A stretch of 64,000 nucleotides of DNA. Origin: Bursaphelenchus xylophilus (taxonomy: Eukaryota > Nematoda > Chromadorea > Rhabditida > Aphelenchoididae). The stretch covers positions 6,877,501 through 6,941,500 of the forward strand of contig CAJFCV020000005.1 of assembly GCA_904066235.2 (NCBI GenBank). The letters are read 5' to 3'. The notes under the pieces are model-generated. The model was given only the letters and a program-made list of their open reading frames with translations. It was not told the origin of the DNA and made no database searches. Positions 50,158 to 62,802 of this stretch are shown here, piece after piece. Position numbers and translations under genes: made by a program. Every line of letters starts with the position of its first letter. Position 1 is the stretch's first letter.

Positions 50158-50704
50158 CAGGGGTGGTCGGCGGGCCGGGCCGGCCCGGCCCGGGCCGGCC
50201 CGGCCCGGCCCAAACGGGCCGGCCGGCCTCAAAAATGGAAATTGACAAACGGGCCGGGCCCGTCACGGGCCGGGCCGGGCCGGGCCGCGGGCCTGGGGTT
50301 TTTTCCGGCCCGGCCCGGCCCGTCTAAAATACAATGCCAAACCGTTGGCATTCATTGTTTTCGCGCCGGGAAAATTAATTGATGTTGTTATAGTTGCTGT
50401 TTCTCAAGTTCTAACACGTTTACAAGTCTATAGTTCCATTATAGAACCACAAAACTATCACATTGATCCTTTACTAGCTAGATCAACGCCTTTTTTGCCT
50501 CAGTTTAGATCCCGAGCCTGGGCGCAGTTCGCAGAACCCTCTATAGACGGGCCTGGACGGGCCGGGCCGGGCCGGGCCAGGCCCGTCACGGGCCGGGCCG
50601 GGCCGGGCCTGGAAAAAGACTAGACGGGCCGGGCCGGGCCGGTGATTAGACGGGCCGGGCCGCGGGCCGAAAATCGGAAAAATAGGGTCTGCTGACCACC
50701 CCTG
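50158..50704. mobile_element. hAT-type MITE, extremely GC-rich
   Basis: Ends CAGGGGTGGTC and GACCACCCCTG (11-12 bp perfect inverted ends). The 8-bp CATATGAC occurs directly before (50150-50157) and directly after (50705-50712), the classic hAT target-site duplication. Inside, GGGCCGGGCC units repeat in both arms (about 50169-50325 and 50548-50670) around an AT-rich middle. No transposase. Confidence 0.9.
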
Positions 50705-50826
50705 CATATGACCCATAATGTGGAAGAGTTGGCGCCAAAAAGAAAGACTTGACTCAAGAAAATTGGGCGAAAGTTTTTCTCGAACTGCTCTTTGAAACTT
50801 TCGGGTATTTATGAAACTTGTTTACA

Positions 50827-53776
50827 ATGTCTTCGCAGCAGATATCTGAAAATCGAATAAGATTAATTGAAAAAGGATTCCAAACCAATGAAATTGTCGG
50901 ATTTCTGGATGAATTGAAAAATTTTGATGGATTTGGCAGTGGGAAAGGTTTTCTCAGGTGAGCGTTGAGGAATAAACTCAAGGGTAGAACGAAAGCTTAT
51001 GGGTTTCTGCATCTTCAATATTATTTTTGGCACTCTTATGGTTGGTTTTTAAATTTCTTTTTTTTTAGCAAGTTTATTCGACAGAACCTGAAGCCGTTTA
51101 TTGAACACCGGTTGACAACTCTGTCAACTCTCAATCGAAATGATCTTGGGAATGAACTCCCTGATCTTCTTCTTGCAATTGTTTATTTTACTGAGGAGGT
51201 AAGAGAATTCAAACGACTTTATGTTTTATTTTTAGGTACATGAACGAGTCAAGCTGAAAGAAGCAGATGTAATGTCCTCGGTTTTCACGAGGAATCTTTT
51301 TTCGAAACCTTTCCTCGATCACCTTGAACCTTTGATGGTCAGATTATTCAAATATCACTTTTATTTGATGAGTAAGACGAGAAACGATGGAAATATGGAG
51401 GTAACCGTTTATGTGGATTCTGGAGAAGGCCCTGGCGTTGATGTTATCGGATTTACCTCAAAATTGCAAGCCTCGATTGATGAATTGTAAGTAAAAGAAA
51501 TTATAAATTGCGTTTTTTGGTTTTATTAGAGACTTTAGTATCTATTTTAGGTCATCAGTCCCATATCTTGCAGATTTTTGTCGATCTTCCTTGGTATTAG
51601 CTGCACATGGAATAACAACTTCGCTAGTCGAGGATTATGCTTCTCAAAGGAAAACAGGGATAAGAGTTATTTGCTTTAAAGCGGTAAGCAAAGAATTTAT
51701 ATTATTACTCTAGATTTTAGATAATGATCACAGTGAAGAAGTGGCTGGAACGATGGGCATGTTATACCCCGGAGTTTGAATCGACTTTTACGGAATATTT
51801 TGAGAAGATTGTTATATCCAGGTTATGCGCTGATGTATGTCAATATAGAAATAATGGGCATATTTTAATGAGTACTGTATCATTTATTGACTACGACATT
51901 TTTTTAGTCTTTCGACATTTTTATTGCCGATTATCCCCGAACACTCCGTTTGATAGAAGATCTCAAGGTTTTGATGGCAAATCGAGATTGGTTTGGCCGA
52001 GAAACGCTTCTTCAGAATCTCAGTGAGACCATCTGCACTAGATTACTTCATGTTGGTAAGAAATTACAGTTATCTGATACTAATTTGTATTGCTTTATAT
52101 GACGATATCGTTATTTTAGGTGTCCACACTCGTGATATCTTGAAAGCGTATGCTTGCGCAGTAGAGTCGTTGATCGCCTTTGACGAGAGCTTTGTTCTTG
52201 TTCACAAAGTGTGTGATATGATAAAGAAGTACGTGAAGACAAGGCCCGATACTGTAAGGACCATCATCCATTTCATAACGGCCGAGAAACCGGGAAAATA
52301 TTCTCAAAATGTGGCACAACTGGTGGATAAAGATCATTTGACAAATGTGAATGATGAATATGTGATTATGATGGAGGAAGCGAGTAAAATGACCTGGGAT
52401 GAATGGAAACCCGACCCATATGACGCGAATCCAAGTAAGATTTAACATGCAAATGACTATTTGGCCATTTTTTAACAGTTTTACTGTAGCCGAGTTTACT
52501 TTATGGCTGTAAAAATTGTTTTTCAGCCGAATCCCGCCTGTTCCGTGAATCGGCCGACGTCTTCAACATGTTGGTGTCCATTTATGGAAGCCGGGATTTG
52601 TTTGTAAAAGAGTATCAACAGCTACTGGCTAATAGTTTGATTGCCAAAGGGTGGGGAGAGCATAAGGACGCCGAACAGAAGTACCTAGAAACGATGAAGA
52701 AGAGATTCACAGACGGAGAGTTGTGTCATTGTGAAGTTATGTTGAAAGATATTGGGGATTCCGAGAGATTATTCAAATTCGCCGTTTCTGAGGGACTGGT
52801 AAGAAATTTTTTATATTCGATTTAAGTGTTTGTTACTGAATGATTTTCAGAGAATCCCGTTCTTCCCAAGAATAATATCTTCAGTTTTCTGGCCAGAGAC
52901 AAAAAAGGACGCAAAATTTGCGGTTAGTTAGTTTAATAGAACTTTATAAATGTTTTATTTAGGTCACAGAGCCGTTCAAGGGCTACATGGATCAATTCAA
53001 AGCAAATTTTGAGAAGAAGCGGGATAAAAGGACCATAAATTGGTATAAAGATTACGGTAGTTTGGTCAAGATGGATGTTAAAATACGAGATTGCACACTA
53101 TCGGTAGAAGCCCCATTAAGCTTCACTCAAGTTCTAGTGGCGTTTTGTGAAAAGGGTAAGGATTGATATGATATTTTTTAAGGTTTTTACAGTAGGACGT
53201 CACTTGTTCGAGCTTAATATAATTTTCATGATTTTAGAAAAATTTGATGTGGACGAGCTGGCAGACCGCTTCGAAATGGACAAGACCTCGGTAATCAAGC
53301 GGTTGGAATTCTGGAAAGAAAAAGGCATCATCTCTGTGAACAAGGAGAACTCTTCCGAATGGTTAATATGCGAGAATCTGGCCCAGATGGAGAGAGCTGT
53401 GAAACAGGCCAAGACTAAAGTCACAGTGGAAGAACATCTGGAATCAGATGAGGATGAAGAGGAGGAGATTCCAATTGAAGAACAAGTTGATGCGTTAGAA
53501 CAGTATTGGATGTACACCAAGAACTTGGTAAGTGTAATTGACTTTTTATGTAAGTGTAATCTTAAATTCTTTGTGTTTCAGCTGTTATATCACAGCTCGA
53601 AAGACCCTCTGACTCCAGCTAAATTGGTAGCCATGTACAAGATGATCGTCGCCCCTGAGCCGCCTCCTTCCCTCGAAGCTGTCATGATGTTTATGCAGAG
53701 AAAGGTCAAATTAAATCTGGTGGTATTTGAAAACGGGCAGTACAAGCCAGATAAGGATCTCCGAACAGTATTTTAG
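50827..53776 (+). CDS. apc-2: anaphase-promoting complex subunit 2 (APC2)
   Basis: Cullin-like scaffold of the APC/C ubiquitin ligase. Begins MSSQQISENRIRLIEKGFQT. The middle part has the APC2 block VHTRDILKAYACAVESLIAF, KKYVKTRPDTVRTIIHFITA and WDEWKPDPYDAN, then the cullin homology stretch MLVSIYGSRDLFVKEYQQLL and CEVMLKDIGDSERLF. C-terminal winged-helix regions include LSFTQVLVAFCEKEKFDVDE with an acidic linker (SDEDEEEEIP) and MFMQRKVKLNLVVFENGQYK. Expected partner is the RING subunit APC11. About 13 introns, mostly under 70 nt. Two more genes follow closely on the same strand. Confidence 0.92.
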
Positions 53777-53897
53777 ACATACTGTTTATGTAAATAAAAT
53801 TTAATAATGTGTTATTATCATTTGCTTAGTTGGTTAAATTCCTGATATTTTACATGATTTTTATGAGGTTTTTGACATTCCTTTTAGTAGTTTTAGA

Positions 53898-54474
53898 ATG
53901 GCCACAAAGAAGAGAGAAGATGGAGATGAACTGAAGGTTTCGGAGGCAGTGAGTTTGTTGTTTTGAGACTCTTGGGTCCGTGGATGATGTTAATCTAATA
54001 TAATTGTTTTAGTTTTCCCGCGCATTACAGAAGAATTCAGAATGGGCCGATAAAGACGATCTCCTGGATGTTCTCTATTGGGGGCGGCAGATCTTGGGAT
54101 TGCTTGTGGGCATTGTTTGGGGCCTGATTCCTCTCAAAGGACTCCTCGCTATCTTGATTTACGTCGCGATCTCAACCTTTGCCGGTCATTTCTATGTCAC
54201 TTCATATCAAGGGGTAAGTTTGGGTCGGCACTGAATGCAGAATACATGGCAGATTTGCAGTTGTTCCAAGTTTTAATAGCTGTTTTGAACAATTCGATAT
54301 TAGGTAGTCATGTGGAATGTAATTACAGTATCGTATCAATGGTTGTTGTTATTTCAGCAAGACGAAGAGAACTTTGGTGGATTCTGGGAGCTGGCCAAAG
54401 AAGGATTCGCTTCGGCCGTGGCCACATTCCTTATCGCCTGGATCACCATCTACTCGGCTGTCAACTTTAACTAG
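53898..54474 (+). CDS. RAB5IF: RAB5IF / EMC6-like membrane assembly factor
   Basis: Small two-span membrane protein: MATKKREDGDELKVSEAFSR, SEWADKDDLLDVLYWGRQIL, span GLLVGIVWGLIPLKGLLAIL, then YVTSYQGQDEENFGGFWELA and a final span (ASAVATFLIAWITIYSA). This order matches RAB5IF (C20orf24; OPTI/RCAF1), implicated in multipass membrane protein or respiratory supercomplex assembly. About 130 aa. An AG acceptor (TTTTAG) lies next to the ATG, 121 bp after the apc-2 stop. Confidence 0.85.
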
Positions 54475-54614
54475 TCTAATTTAATATCGTATTATTTTGT
54501 TGTTATTTAATTAATAATAAAGACGAACGAATGTCTTTCTTTGACATTGAGCAGCTACAGGTTTCTCCATAACTTATTTTATGACATTTTCGAACAGTGG
54601 ATAAAGATTTTAGA

Positions 54615-56545
54615 ATGAATTTACTAAGACTAATATTGATGGCCAGTGTAGCATCAATTGGATGCAGTCAACACATTGCAGTTCTACTAATTACACAACC
54701 GTGGCCATATGAGTTGAATTATGCTCAAAAGTTTAAAGATGGGTTTTTAAATTCATTGGAGGAGCTGTCTTGGGTAGGTTAATTGCCTAGTGTAATGTAA
54801 AAAGTTGACTTGTAGAGTTAATTCGGTCGTTTCAGAACGGCACTCTCCTCAAAACACACAGTAATTTCGATAACAATGTTGGTGGTTGGTCGTTATGGCC
54901 ATTACTCGGTCGATTATATAGCCATGTGAAGGATGCCAACTTTCTTTTGATCGTTGAGCCTTTTTCTCAAGTTGATTGGACTGCATTAAAGCGATATACA
55001 GAAGGATTGAATCCAGAAGAGGACGTTTTTCAAGGGAAGGGGCTGATTGATAAGAAGCCGGTGATTATTCATCATTTCTTTGGATTCCAAGGGCAAGAGA
55101 AACCGATAAAATATCCTGACTTCTCAGCTGGAGTCTTGTTGAGTCGAAGCTTTTTGAAACGGTAAGCACGGTAAAGCTCACGAAAATGATTGCTTTCGTT
55201 TGTTTGTGGCTTTGGGGAAACTGGGCGATGAGGGGAAATTAGGCGGGTTTTGCAAGGCTTTTGCAAAAAATGGCGCATTTCGTTTTTCAGTATAACCCGC
55301 GTTTTCCGTTCAACCCCCACAACAAGCCGAGACAAACTTTAAAGAAGCAAACCTTTGGCACAAACACTTGACACATAATTTTTTTTGATGAAACACTTTT
55401 TCAGAGTCGTTGAAGTCGTTGGAACTCACGATAAAAGCGATTTTACCATCGACGCCAAGTTTGAGGTAAGCTGTGAACCTTTCCATTTTCTCACTCCTTT
55501 TTTAGTTTGCCAAGTTCATCTATGACAATATTGGAACCGAATTAGAGCACAGTGACAAGTTTTGCCTTGAAGGTTCGCCCAGTTGCATTGTAACCTACGC
55601 AGCTCCCAAGTATGCGAAAGATGAACCAGGATGTGGGAATGAAATCAGCAAGGAAAACGTTTTTTATGCTGTCAAAACTTTTAATGGGTATCATAAAACA
55701 CGAGGTAAGGAGAAGCCTAATCTTGTACGATATTGGTTTTAGTGCTGTACGTGAAGAGAACCTGGGGAAAGGAGGCCAAATACATTGAGTTCTTCTCGGA
55801 TACTGAGGATTTTTATGTTCCCACAATCGATTTGAAGGTTCCGAACACTGAAATCGGTAAGGATAATGTAAGAAAGGGTTAAGCTTACGTATTTCTGGAA
55901 GCAATGCGTAATATGGTGCTTTTAGGTCATTGTGGGAAGACTTTAGCCATAATCAAGCACTATCTTAGTCACGAAGAGGTCAATCATGCGCCTTGGTTGG
56001 TGATTGCTGATGACGATACTCTTCTCAGCACAACTAGACTCCATCGAATGCTGGATTGTCTGCCAACTTCTACTAAAGTAATATTGGGAGAGCGATATGG
56101 CTTTGGATTCGATTGGGATGGCCTTGGAGGATATGATTATCCAACTGGAGGGTCAGGGTAAGTATTATTTGGTAGAGGTATTTATATTGTTATAGGATTG
56201 TGATATCTCGAGAAGCCGCGAGACATCTGGCAGTATCTTGCGAATGCCCTCAGGTGGATTCGCCAGACGATATGGTCATTGGTAAGATTTTTATCATCCA
56301 TGATGTCTTTAAATTCAGAGTTGGTATAAATTTCTATTTCTTTAGGAGCGTGTGCCCGTCGTCTGAACATCCCCATTCTCCATTCCCCCGCATTTCATCA
56401 AGCCCAACGCGAAGATTACGATCCGTCTTATATCAACAAGATACCTCCAATTTCTTTCCACAAATTCGAGAATATTGATCCGTACAAGGAACACCAGGAA
56501 TATCTCTACGAAGCAGAAGATACTCAAGGACATACAGAGCTGTAA
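54615..56545 (+). CDS. B3GLCT: beta-1,3-glucosyltransferase (B3GLCT-type)
   Basis: ER enzyme that adds glucose to O-fucose on thrombospondin type 1 repeats. Starts MNLLRLILMASVASIGCSQH (signal sequence). An N-terminal Fringe-like region includes LLITQPWPYELNYAQKFKDG and FSAGVLLSRSFLKR. The catalytic half has VFYAVKTFNGYHKTRVLYVK, WLVIADDDTLLS (DDD metal motif), LGERYGFGF and GYDYPTGGSGIVISREA, then DDMVIGACARRLNIPILHSP. It closes EDTQGHTEL without an obvious KDEL-type signal. The ATG directly follows a TTTTAG acceptor and lies 140 bp after the RAB5IF stop. Confidence 0.88.
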
Positions 56546-56833
56546 ATGACCGGATTCCTATGGAAAATACGAGAATCGTTGTAAAATGGCGACTATAATT
56601 TAATTAGCGTGATTAGAATATGTCTGGGTGAATATTTTTGGTGTATATACGGTAAGAATAGCAATTATAATGGTAGATCTGGTAATCTCATACAGTTTAA
56701 CGAGTATACAACTAACGCCTAGTGGTATTAGAATGTTCGAAGTGTAAATAAAGGCATTATTTATATTGTACATGGCATATCTTTTGATTTTAATAGAAAT
56801 CTCGTGTATATACAATACTTATCACAGAAATTT

Positions 56834-59380
56834 TTATGGAAATGACGCTGAACTATCTTGTACTCGATTATTCGACAATTTCTTTTCCTTTGGAATGAAA
56901 GGTAATATTTTCAGGGCCGGGAATTTCTCCAATAATTTCATGGCCCAAGGTGGGAAGGCGTAAATATCTCGATTGCTGGGCCCCAATTCATGTCCCATTC
57001 CTCTTTCTCTTAATCCGCGTTGAGTTCTCGTAGCGCCTGGTACTGTATTATCCAAAACACAAGCAGTTGCAGCACCCACAAACATGGGCATGTTGAGTAA
57101 AACCATCAAGACTTCGTCCAGCCCCTCCCAACCTGAAATTTTTACATTACTTTTTACAAAAGTCAGTATGGTTAAGAATGAAATCTGATAATACAACATA
57201 CCGCTGTCAATTTTATGACCCCTTTCGGTTCTGAAATAGTGCGGGACGATGAGGCCGACCATCAAGGAGAACCCGAGAATGGCCACATTCCGGGAGTTTT
57301 TGAGGTCAACTGACTGAACATTGGCGATCGCTACTCCTCCAACCATGGCCATAGAAGAGGCTAGGACTCCGCCAACTAAGGGATCGGGGATTGTCGATAA
57401 AACGGCTCCAATCTTGGTGAAAAGGCCAAGGAAAATTAGGAGACATCCTGCGACAATCATTGTGGCCCGACTGGCGACCTGGAACGGAAATTTTACTGTG
57501 ATTTAGAAGATTGGAAGTGACACTACTGTCTTACAAACAAAAGCACTTCTTGTTTGTCTAGTATAACATCCAAAAAACATCAGGAAATCTTACCTGAGTG
57601 ATCCCGATGACTCCAATATTTTCCGTGTGAGTTGTCAGCCCAACTCCCGGCCCGATCAGACCACTGATGAAACTTCCCATTCCTTCGGCCAAGATTCCTC
57701 GATTAATGGCATGAGATGGAGGAGATCTTTCTTCTGATACCCGGGCAATGGCATGGTAATCTCCAACCGACTCAAACACCGAAGTTAAAGCGGAGACAAG
57801 GAAGGCGAAGAACAAAGAGGCATTGAATTTGGGGGCTCCGTATTGGCCGGGATACGGTATTCGGAACCACGGGGAATTGGCGATCGCCTGGAAAAGTGAA
57901 ATTCACTTTAAACAAATAGTGAGAGATTACGGTTATTTATGATAGTCGCAACTTACATTCAAATTTTGAACCTTGTCAGTCCTCGCCTCACTATTCGCTG
58001 GAACCAAGTCTAAGATCGAGAGAAAGGCGCAGAATCCCCAAGATACCAATATGGCAATCAAATAGGGGTATTGGCCAAAGACATTCACTCGATACCAGTG
58101 GAATTTCCCGTTCTTTCGACCCGGAATTGGGACACGAAGATCGGCCAAATAAAGAACTGTGATGAATAAGGTCGCGGCTTGGCTGAAATGAAAAGATTAT
58201 CATGAATACATATAAAATTCAGGCCTGTGTAAAAAGCGACTCACATCAGACTGACCCAATGCTTTTCCATTCGGGCTACACACATATCCACCGACGAGGC
58301 CATCAATAATAAGATTAGTGGGGACACTGTAATTGGACCAATAAATTTGGTCAGCATCCCGACTAGACCCGTGCATCCGATAAGCATGGGCACTATGGCT
58401 GATAATAAGAGAGATCCTTGGATCTGAAACAAATCTTGCATAATTTTGTGTTGCACTACCCAAGACCAATCTCATAAAACTTTTCTTACATATTGCAACC
58501 GCCCAAAATATTCGCTCTCTGGTATTGCCAAAGTCCCATTCCCGTCATTGCAGACATTTTCCGGGAGGTCCGTAAACGCTTTCACTGATGGAATGTAGGC
58601 GAAGGCGGTGCCTTGAAGAAGAGCCAATCTCATCCCGAATCCCGTCTGAATGATGGTTGAGATGCCCGAGGCCACAAATGTCGAGGAAATAAGTTGAACC
58701 CGGAGATGATTTACATTACTGCCCGCACACATGTAATCCGATAAGAGGAACGGGATCACCAAAAGGGCCGACACACATACCATCACTTGCTGAAAGCATC
58801 AAATTTGCATCGAGAAAAAAGTATCTTTTGATTTCGTTAACCCAGATAAAGACCGAAACTCTGGTTTTCTAAAAGTTGACGCTATAACTGACTTCGTATT
58901 AAAATCCTGTCCGTCCGAAATAGGCAGAAGCCACAAGATTTTAAGAAAATTTATATTTTTAAAACTTTATACTTACATCTTTATACCTAAAACAAGTTTG
59001 CCAATATAACAGCACTTCTAACAGGCTTACAACAAAAATTAACACCTTTTTCAAAGCTGCACTTTTTAGAAGAATTTGTACTTACAGTTTATTATGTGCT
59101 ACCCGGAATTTTTCAGTGGGAAAATCCAAAAATTTTGGACAACTTTCAGTTCAGTATGAAAATTTAAAGACAAATATGTTTCCAAGTTCCTATGACTTAC
59201 TTGAAATCCAAATAAAATGCAAATGAAAGTGGAAGGAGTGTCATCGGCTTTGTACATTCGTCGTGGCTTTACCTTCAAGGCCCCATTGGTCATTCTGTTC
59301 CCATTACTTTTCTGTTGCCCATTCGTTAGGCTGTCACTTTTTACATCGTCCGTTCCCATCTCTATAATATTATAGATCAT
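56834..59380 (-). CDS. SLC23-family nucleobase/ascorbate transporter
   Basis: Multipass transporter. N-terminus MIYNIIEMGTDDVKSDSLTN (a second start at MGTDDV, 59359, is equally possible), then the first span (TPSTFICILFGFQ). Core motifs: GMRLALLQGTAFAYIPSVKA, GSLLLSAIVPMLIGCTGLVG, PLILLLMASSVDMCV, ALTSVFESVGDYHAIARVSE, the family signature GLTTHTENIGVIGITQVASR, IADPLVGG-like TIPDPLVGGVLASSMAMVGG and a short tail ending SSASFP. Invertebrate SLC23 members transport nucleobases, ascorbate or urate-like substrates; this one cannot be assigned further. About nine introns. Confidence 0.9.
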
Positions 59381-62300
59381 AGTCAGAGACAAAGAACAGA
59401 GTTCCGAATAGGGAAGGGGATAATCGCCGGTTCCAAAAAATATAAAGTCACAAAACGATTTTATTTTCGACAATCTGAATGGAAGGAAAGGTCGTCTCCG
59501 AAATCAAATAAACGTGTTCAAGTTTGCGCCTAAGGCGATGACGGGTAGACCAAACGTATAAGAAAAATTTTAGCATCAACTCATCATAAAAATTATAATT
59601 TTCATGAGTTTATACTTATAAAGTTTTTATAAAAAATCGCTTTTTAACAACTTCAAAATAAAATTTTTGCCCCAAATATGTAAAAGTCTCAGGCGTCAGC
59701 AAAAAAATTTCGACGTTAAAATGAAGATATTGCAGCAACGTTCGAAAAAGTTACAGCCCATTTTACCAAGCCCTATCAGGTCGGTCATGGTGAATATAAA
59801 CTAACGATCACAGCCTTTTCTTACATCACACTTTTTGGGTTATGAATATTCAACATTTGTCTTGTTTTCACAGCATGGACACAACCCCCATCCAGCCATT
59901 GATCTTGTATTTGTATTACCGATAAAAATGTTTACCATTTCCGAGAAATCCCTCAAAAACATGTGTGATTCCTCCGAATGGTACGGAGACTTCAACAACA
60001 AAATAACACCTCTAAAAACACCCTTGCAATCAAAGTGTGCATTTACATCCAAAACTTCTCCAATATATTTTAGGATCCCTTGATTTATATGCAAATACCG
60101 GCGGGAGGAAGAATTAAAATCATTTCATCGAATTTTTGCATTGTGTTTTAGACAGGAATGTTCGGAACCCTAGGAAAAGTTCTGACCTGGTTTGGCAGAA
60201 AGTAGACTCAAAACTGTCTTAGATTTCTTAATCAAACGTTTGGGATAAGAAAATGCAGGACCCAACGAGGTTTTATGGGGTCTGGGGAAGTAAAAAAATA
60301 AAAAGAATTCATTTCTGAGCACAAAATGAACAAAAAGTTTTCAAGCTTTTACTGTTCGCCAAAGTGCAGAATGCCAAAATTTGTGCCAAAATTGTTTTTG
60401 ATCTCTAAAATAATTCTTTTTGTTCTCAATACATTTGAATCCTTAGAACCTACCGTATAAAAACTTGTGACATTTTCGACTGAGTTTACAAAACAAAAAA
60501 ACATAAATAATCTGCTAAAGAAACCTCCATCAAACGACAAATTCATTGGTCTCTGAACGTCCATGCGTAAAACCGCTCGTAAAGTGAAAAAACCGGACAT
60601 TTCAAACTGATTCGGTGGGAGAAAGTTGCGCGCTCATTAAATAATGTTATTATACCTGAACAATGAAGATTATGCAGCAAGAAAGAGGGAGAGAGACTTG
60701 CTTGTAGAACAACTTCAAGACCTGAAAAACGGAGGAGAACTTTAAAAATTATATACAAAGGGTTTACAAAAGGAAAATTGTTGGCGGATGTTTTCAACGA
60801 AGCACAATACATAAGGATGTGCAACTCAATTAAATTTGAAAACTCCAGTAAGTGCCTGGGGTACTATTTTTACCACCCGTTTATTGCAAAATCAACGCCA
60901 TTTTTATTGCAAAAAACCCTTGAACCAAAAAGTTAATGGGTTTGATTCCAACAAGCAATCAAAGTAAGTACCTTTTGCTCTCCAGAACTTTGAAAGATTC
61001 GTAATATCAAGAATTTTAAAGTAAATATATTATGATCCTTTCACACAGACAGAGTGTAAGGAAACTTTTGATTATTTACCCAATGTTTTATGTAATAGGC
61101 TGGTTAGTTGATCTGAATTTTTAAGGAAAGGGCGGGCAGAAAGTCATAAACTGTCTGAAAAGAAGTTTAAAACAAACAGAAAGGGGTTGCAAGCATTTGC
61201 AAAGGCGGCAGTGACGGTTTCAAATTCTTCCAATACACACTCGAATATAGGGTTCAAACAATCTCAAGGTCAATTTGAGATCAGAGATCTTAACTATAAT
61301 AGCAAAGTTCTCCACTCTGCAAAACGCACAAATAAATTTCTTAAAAATCTCACTAAAAAGAATTCGACAGAAGGCCTGATTAATGGTACATAAAAACCTT
61401 GAATAAAATATAAAAGTCAGGGCTATACATTTAATGAAAAAACATTGTAAATTATGTCATTAATTTTGGTTTGAAAATACACGCTGACATCAAAAAAATT
61501 TTTTTTGATTTGAGTCTATATTTGTAGTTATTTTTAAACCCCAATCGCAAAAATCAAAACTTGGCAGCCTTTTTTTGGGGCTTAAAAGTCCTAAGTTGTT
61601 AAAAACTGTACCGTTTCCTAATAAATGCAATAAAAAACTACGAAAATTATATTTGACATTGTCAGGAAATCAAATAAAACGCTTGTGAATCAGTAATTAA
61701 AAGGCGTTCGCTGAAATGTCAGCCGATTTGAACCGCCCCCGGGCATATTCTTGACCTTAGTTTAACGGGTTTGTTGGAACTTTAAACTAAATATTCTTCG
61801 CTCAATTTACAATACCTGGAACTGTTAAAGGTTTTTTACAGTCTATTTATAATACTTTTTGGATTATTGTAAGAGTAACTTCACAAATGTTAAAAAAAAT
61901 TTTTTGGTCGAAAAATTCAAACATTGAGTTTTCTTTTGTAAAAATGTACCTAACGATTACTAAAAGTGGTAAATCCCTGAAAAAACTTTGCCCAATGTTT
62001 ATTCGAATACCACAATCCCCGGAGGGGATATCAGTTGGGTATGATTTAGTTTAATCCAGGATAACATCAACAAAGGATGAACTATTTGTTTTCTTTCATT
62101 TCGAGAGCGCTGGATTGCACATTACATTTTACAAGGGATATACATTTGGATGAGACCGCGTCGAATTGTTTGTTTACAATACTATATAAGGGAGAGAGGG
62201 AGGGCCCAATCTTCGGATGACCTCGAGGGATGATAACCTTCACACTTGTAGCCGCCACAAAAGCCGAGAAAAAAGTGAATACGGAAGAGAGAGAGCGAGG

Positions 62301-62562
62301 GAGAGAAAGAGAGAAAAGAGAAGGGAAGATCAGAGATTATGATGACCGGATATATTCGAATTGGAGAGTAAATGGAGCTGATTCTCTTTGGTTCTTTTTC
62401 TTGTTCTAGATGGTACTGATGGACAAGAGAGTGGACAATAATTTACATCCTATCATCAGTTAAGAGTCTCTGATCATAGTGCTGTAAATCAGCATCTTTT
62501 CATCGGCCGCCTTCCTGCTGTCGGAGCGATTCAACACCTCGGTTAAGGACCAGTTTTATCTA
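59381..62562. other. gene-poor AT-rich region
   Basis: About 3 kb between two minus-strand genes. ORFs present (for example 60543-60824 and 61187-61393) lack splice context and coding-like composition. No inverted-end element or tRNA boxes were recognised. Confidence 0.5.
62284..62336. repeat. purine-rich GA simple repeat
   Basis: Continuous run of gagag/gggag/gaaag units, a polypyrimidine tract on the minus strand, downstream of the egl-3 stop and probably in or beyond its 3' UTR. Confidence 0.7.
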
Positions 62563-62802
62563 AGTCTCTCGGTTTTCAATTCATAAACACAACGATGTAT
62601 AAATACAAAAGATATAAATACAAGGTGGAGAGAGCACGGGGAGATGGAGAGGGAGCAGAGAAAAAGAGAAAAACAGGGAACCGTCCCAACAGGAAGCCAA
62701 CAACGCCAGAAGAAAGAGAAGAACGTTCGTTTCGTTAGTGAGATGACAAACAGAAGATGAATGGAGAAGAGAAAAGGGACGATGGACGTCAGCACGGTGC
62801 GC

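Noticed and set aside
50016..50716. Gly/Pro/Arg/Ala-rich ORFs in the GC-rich block
   Set aside because: Translation of GGGCC repeats within the hAT-type MITE, not genes.
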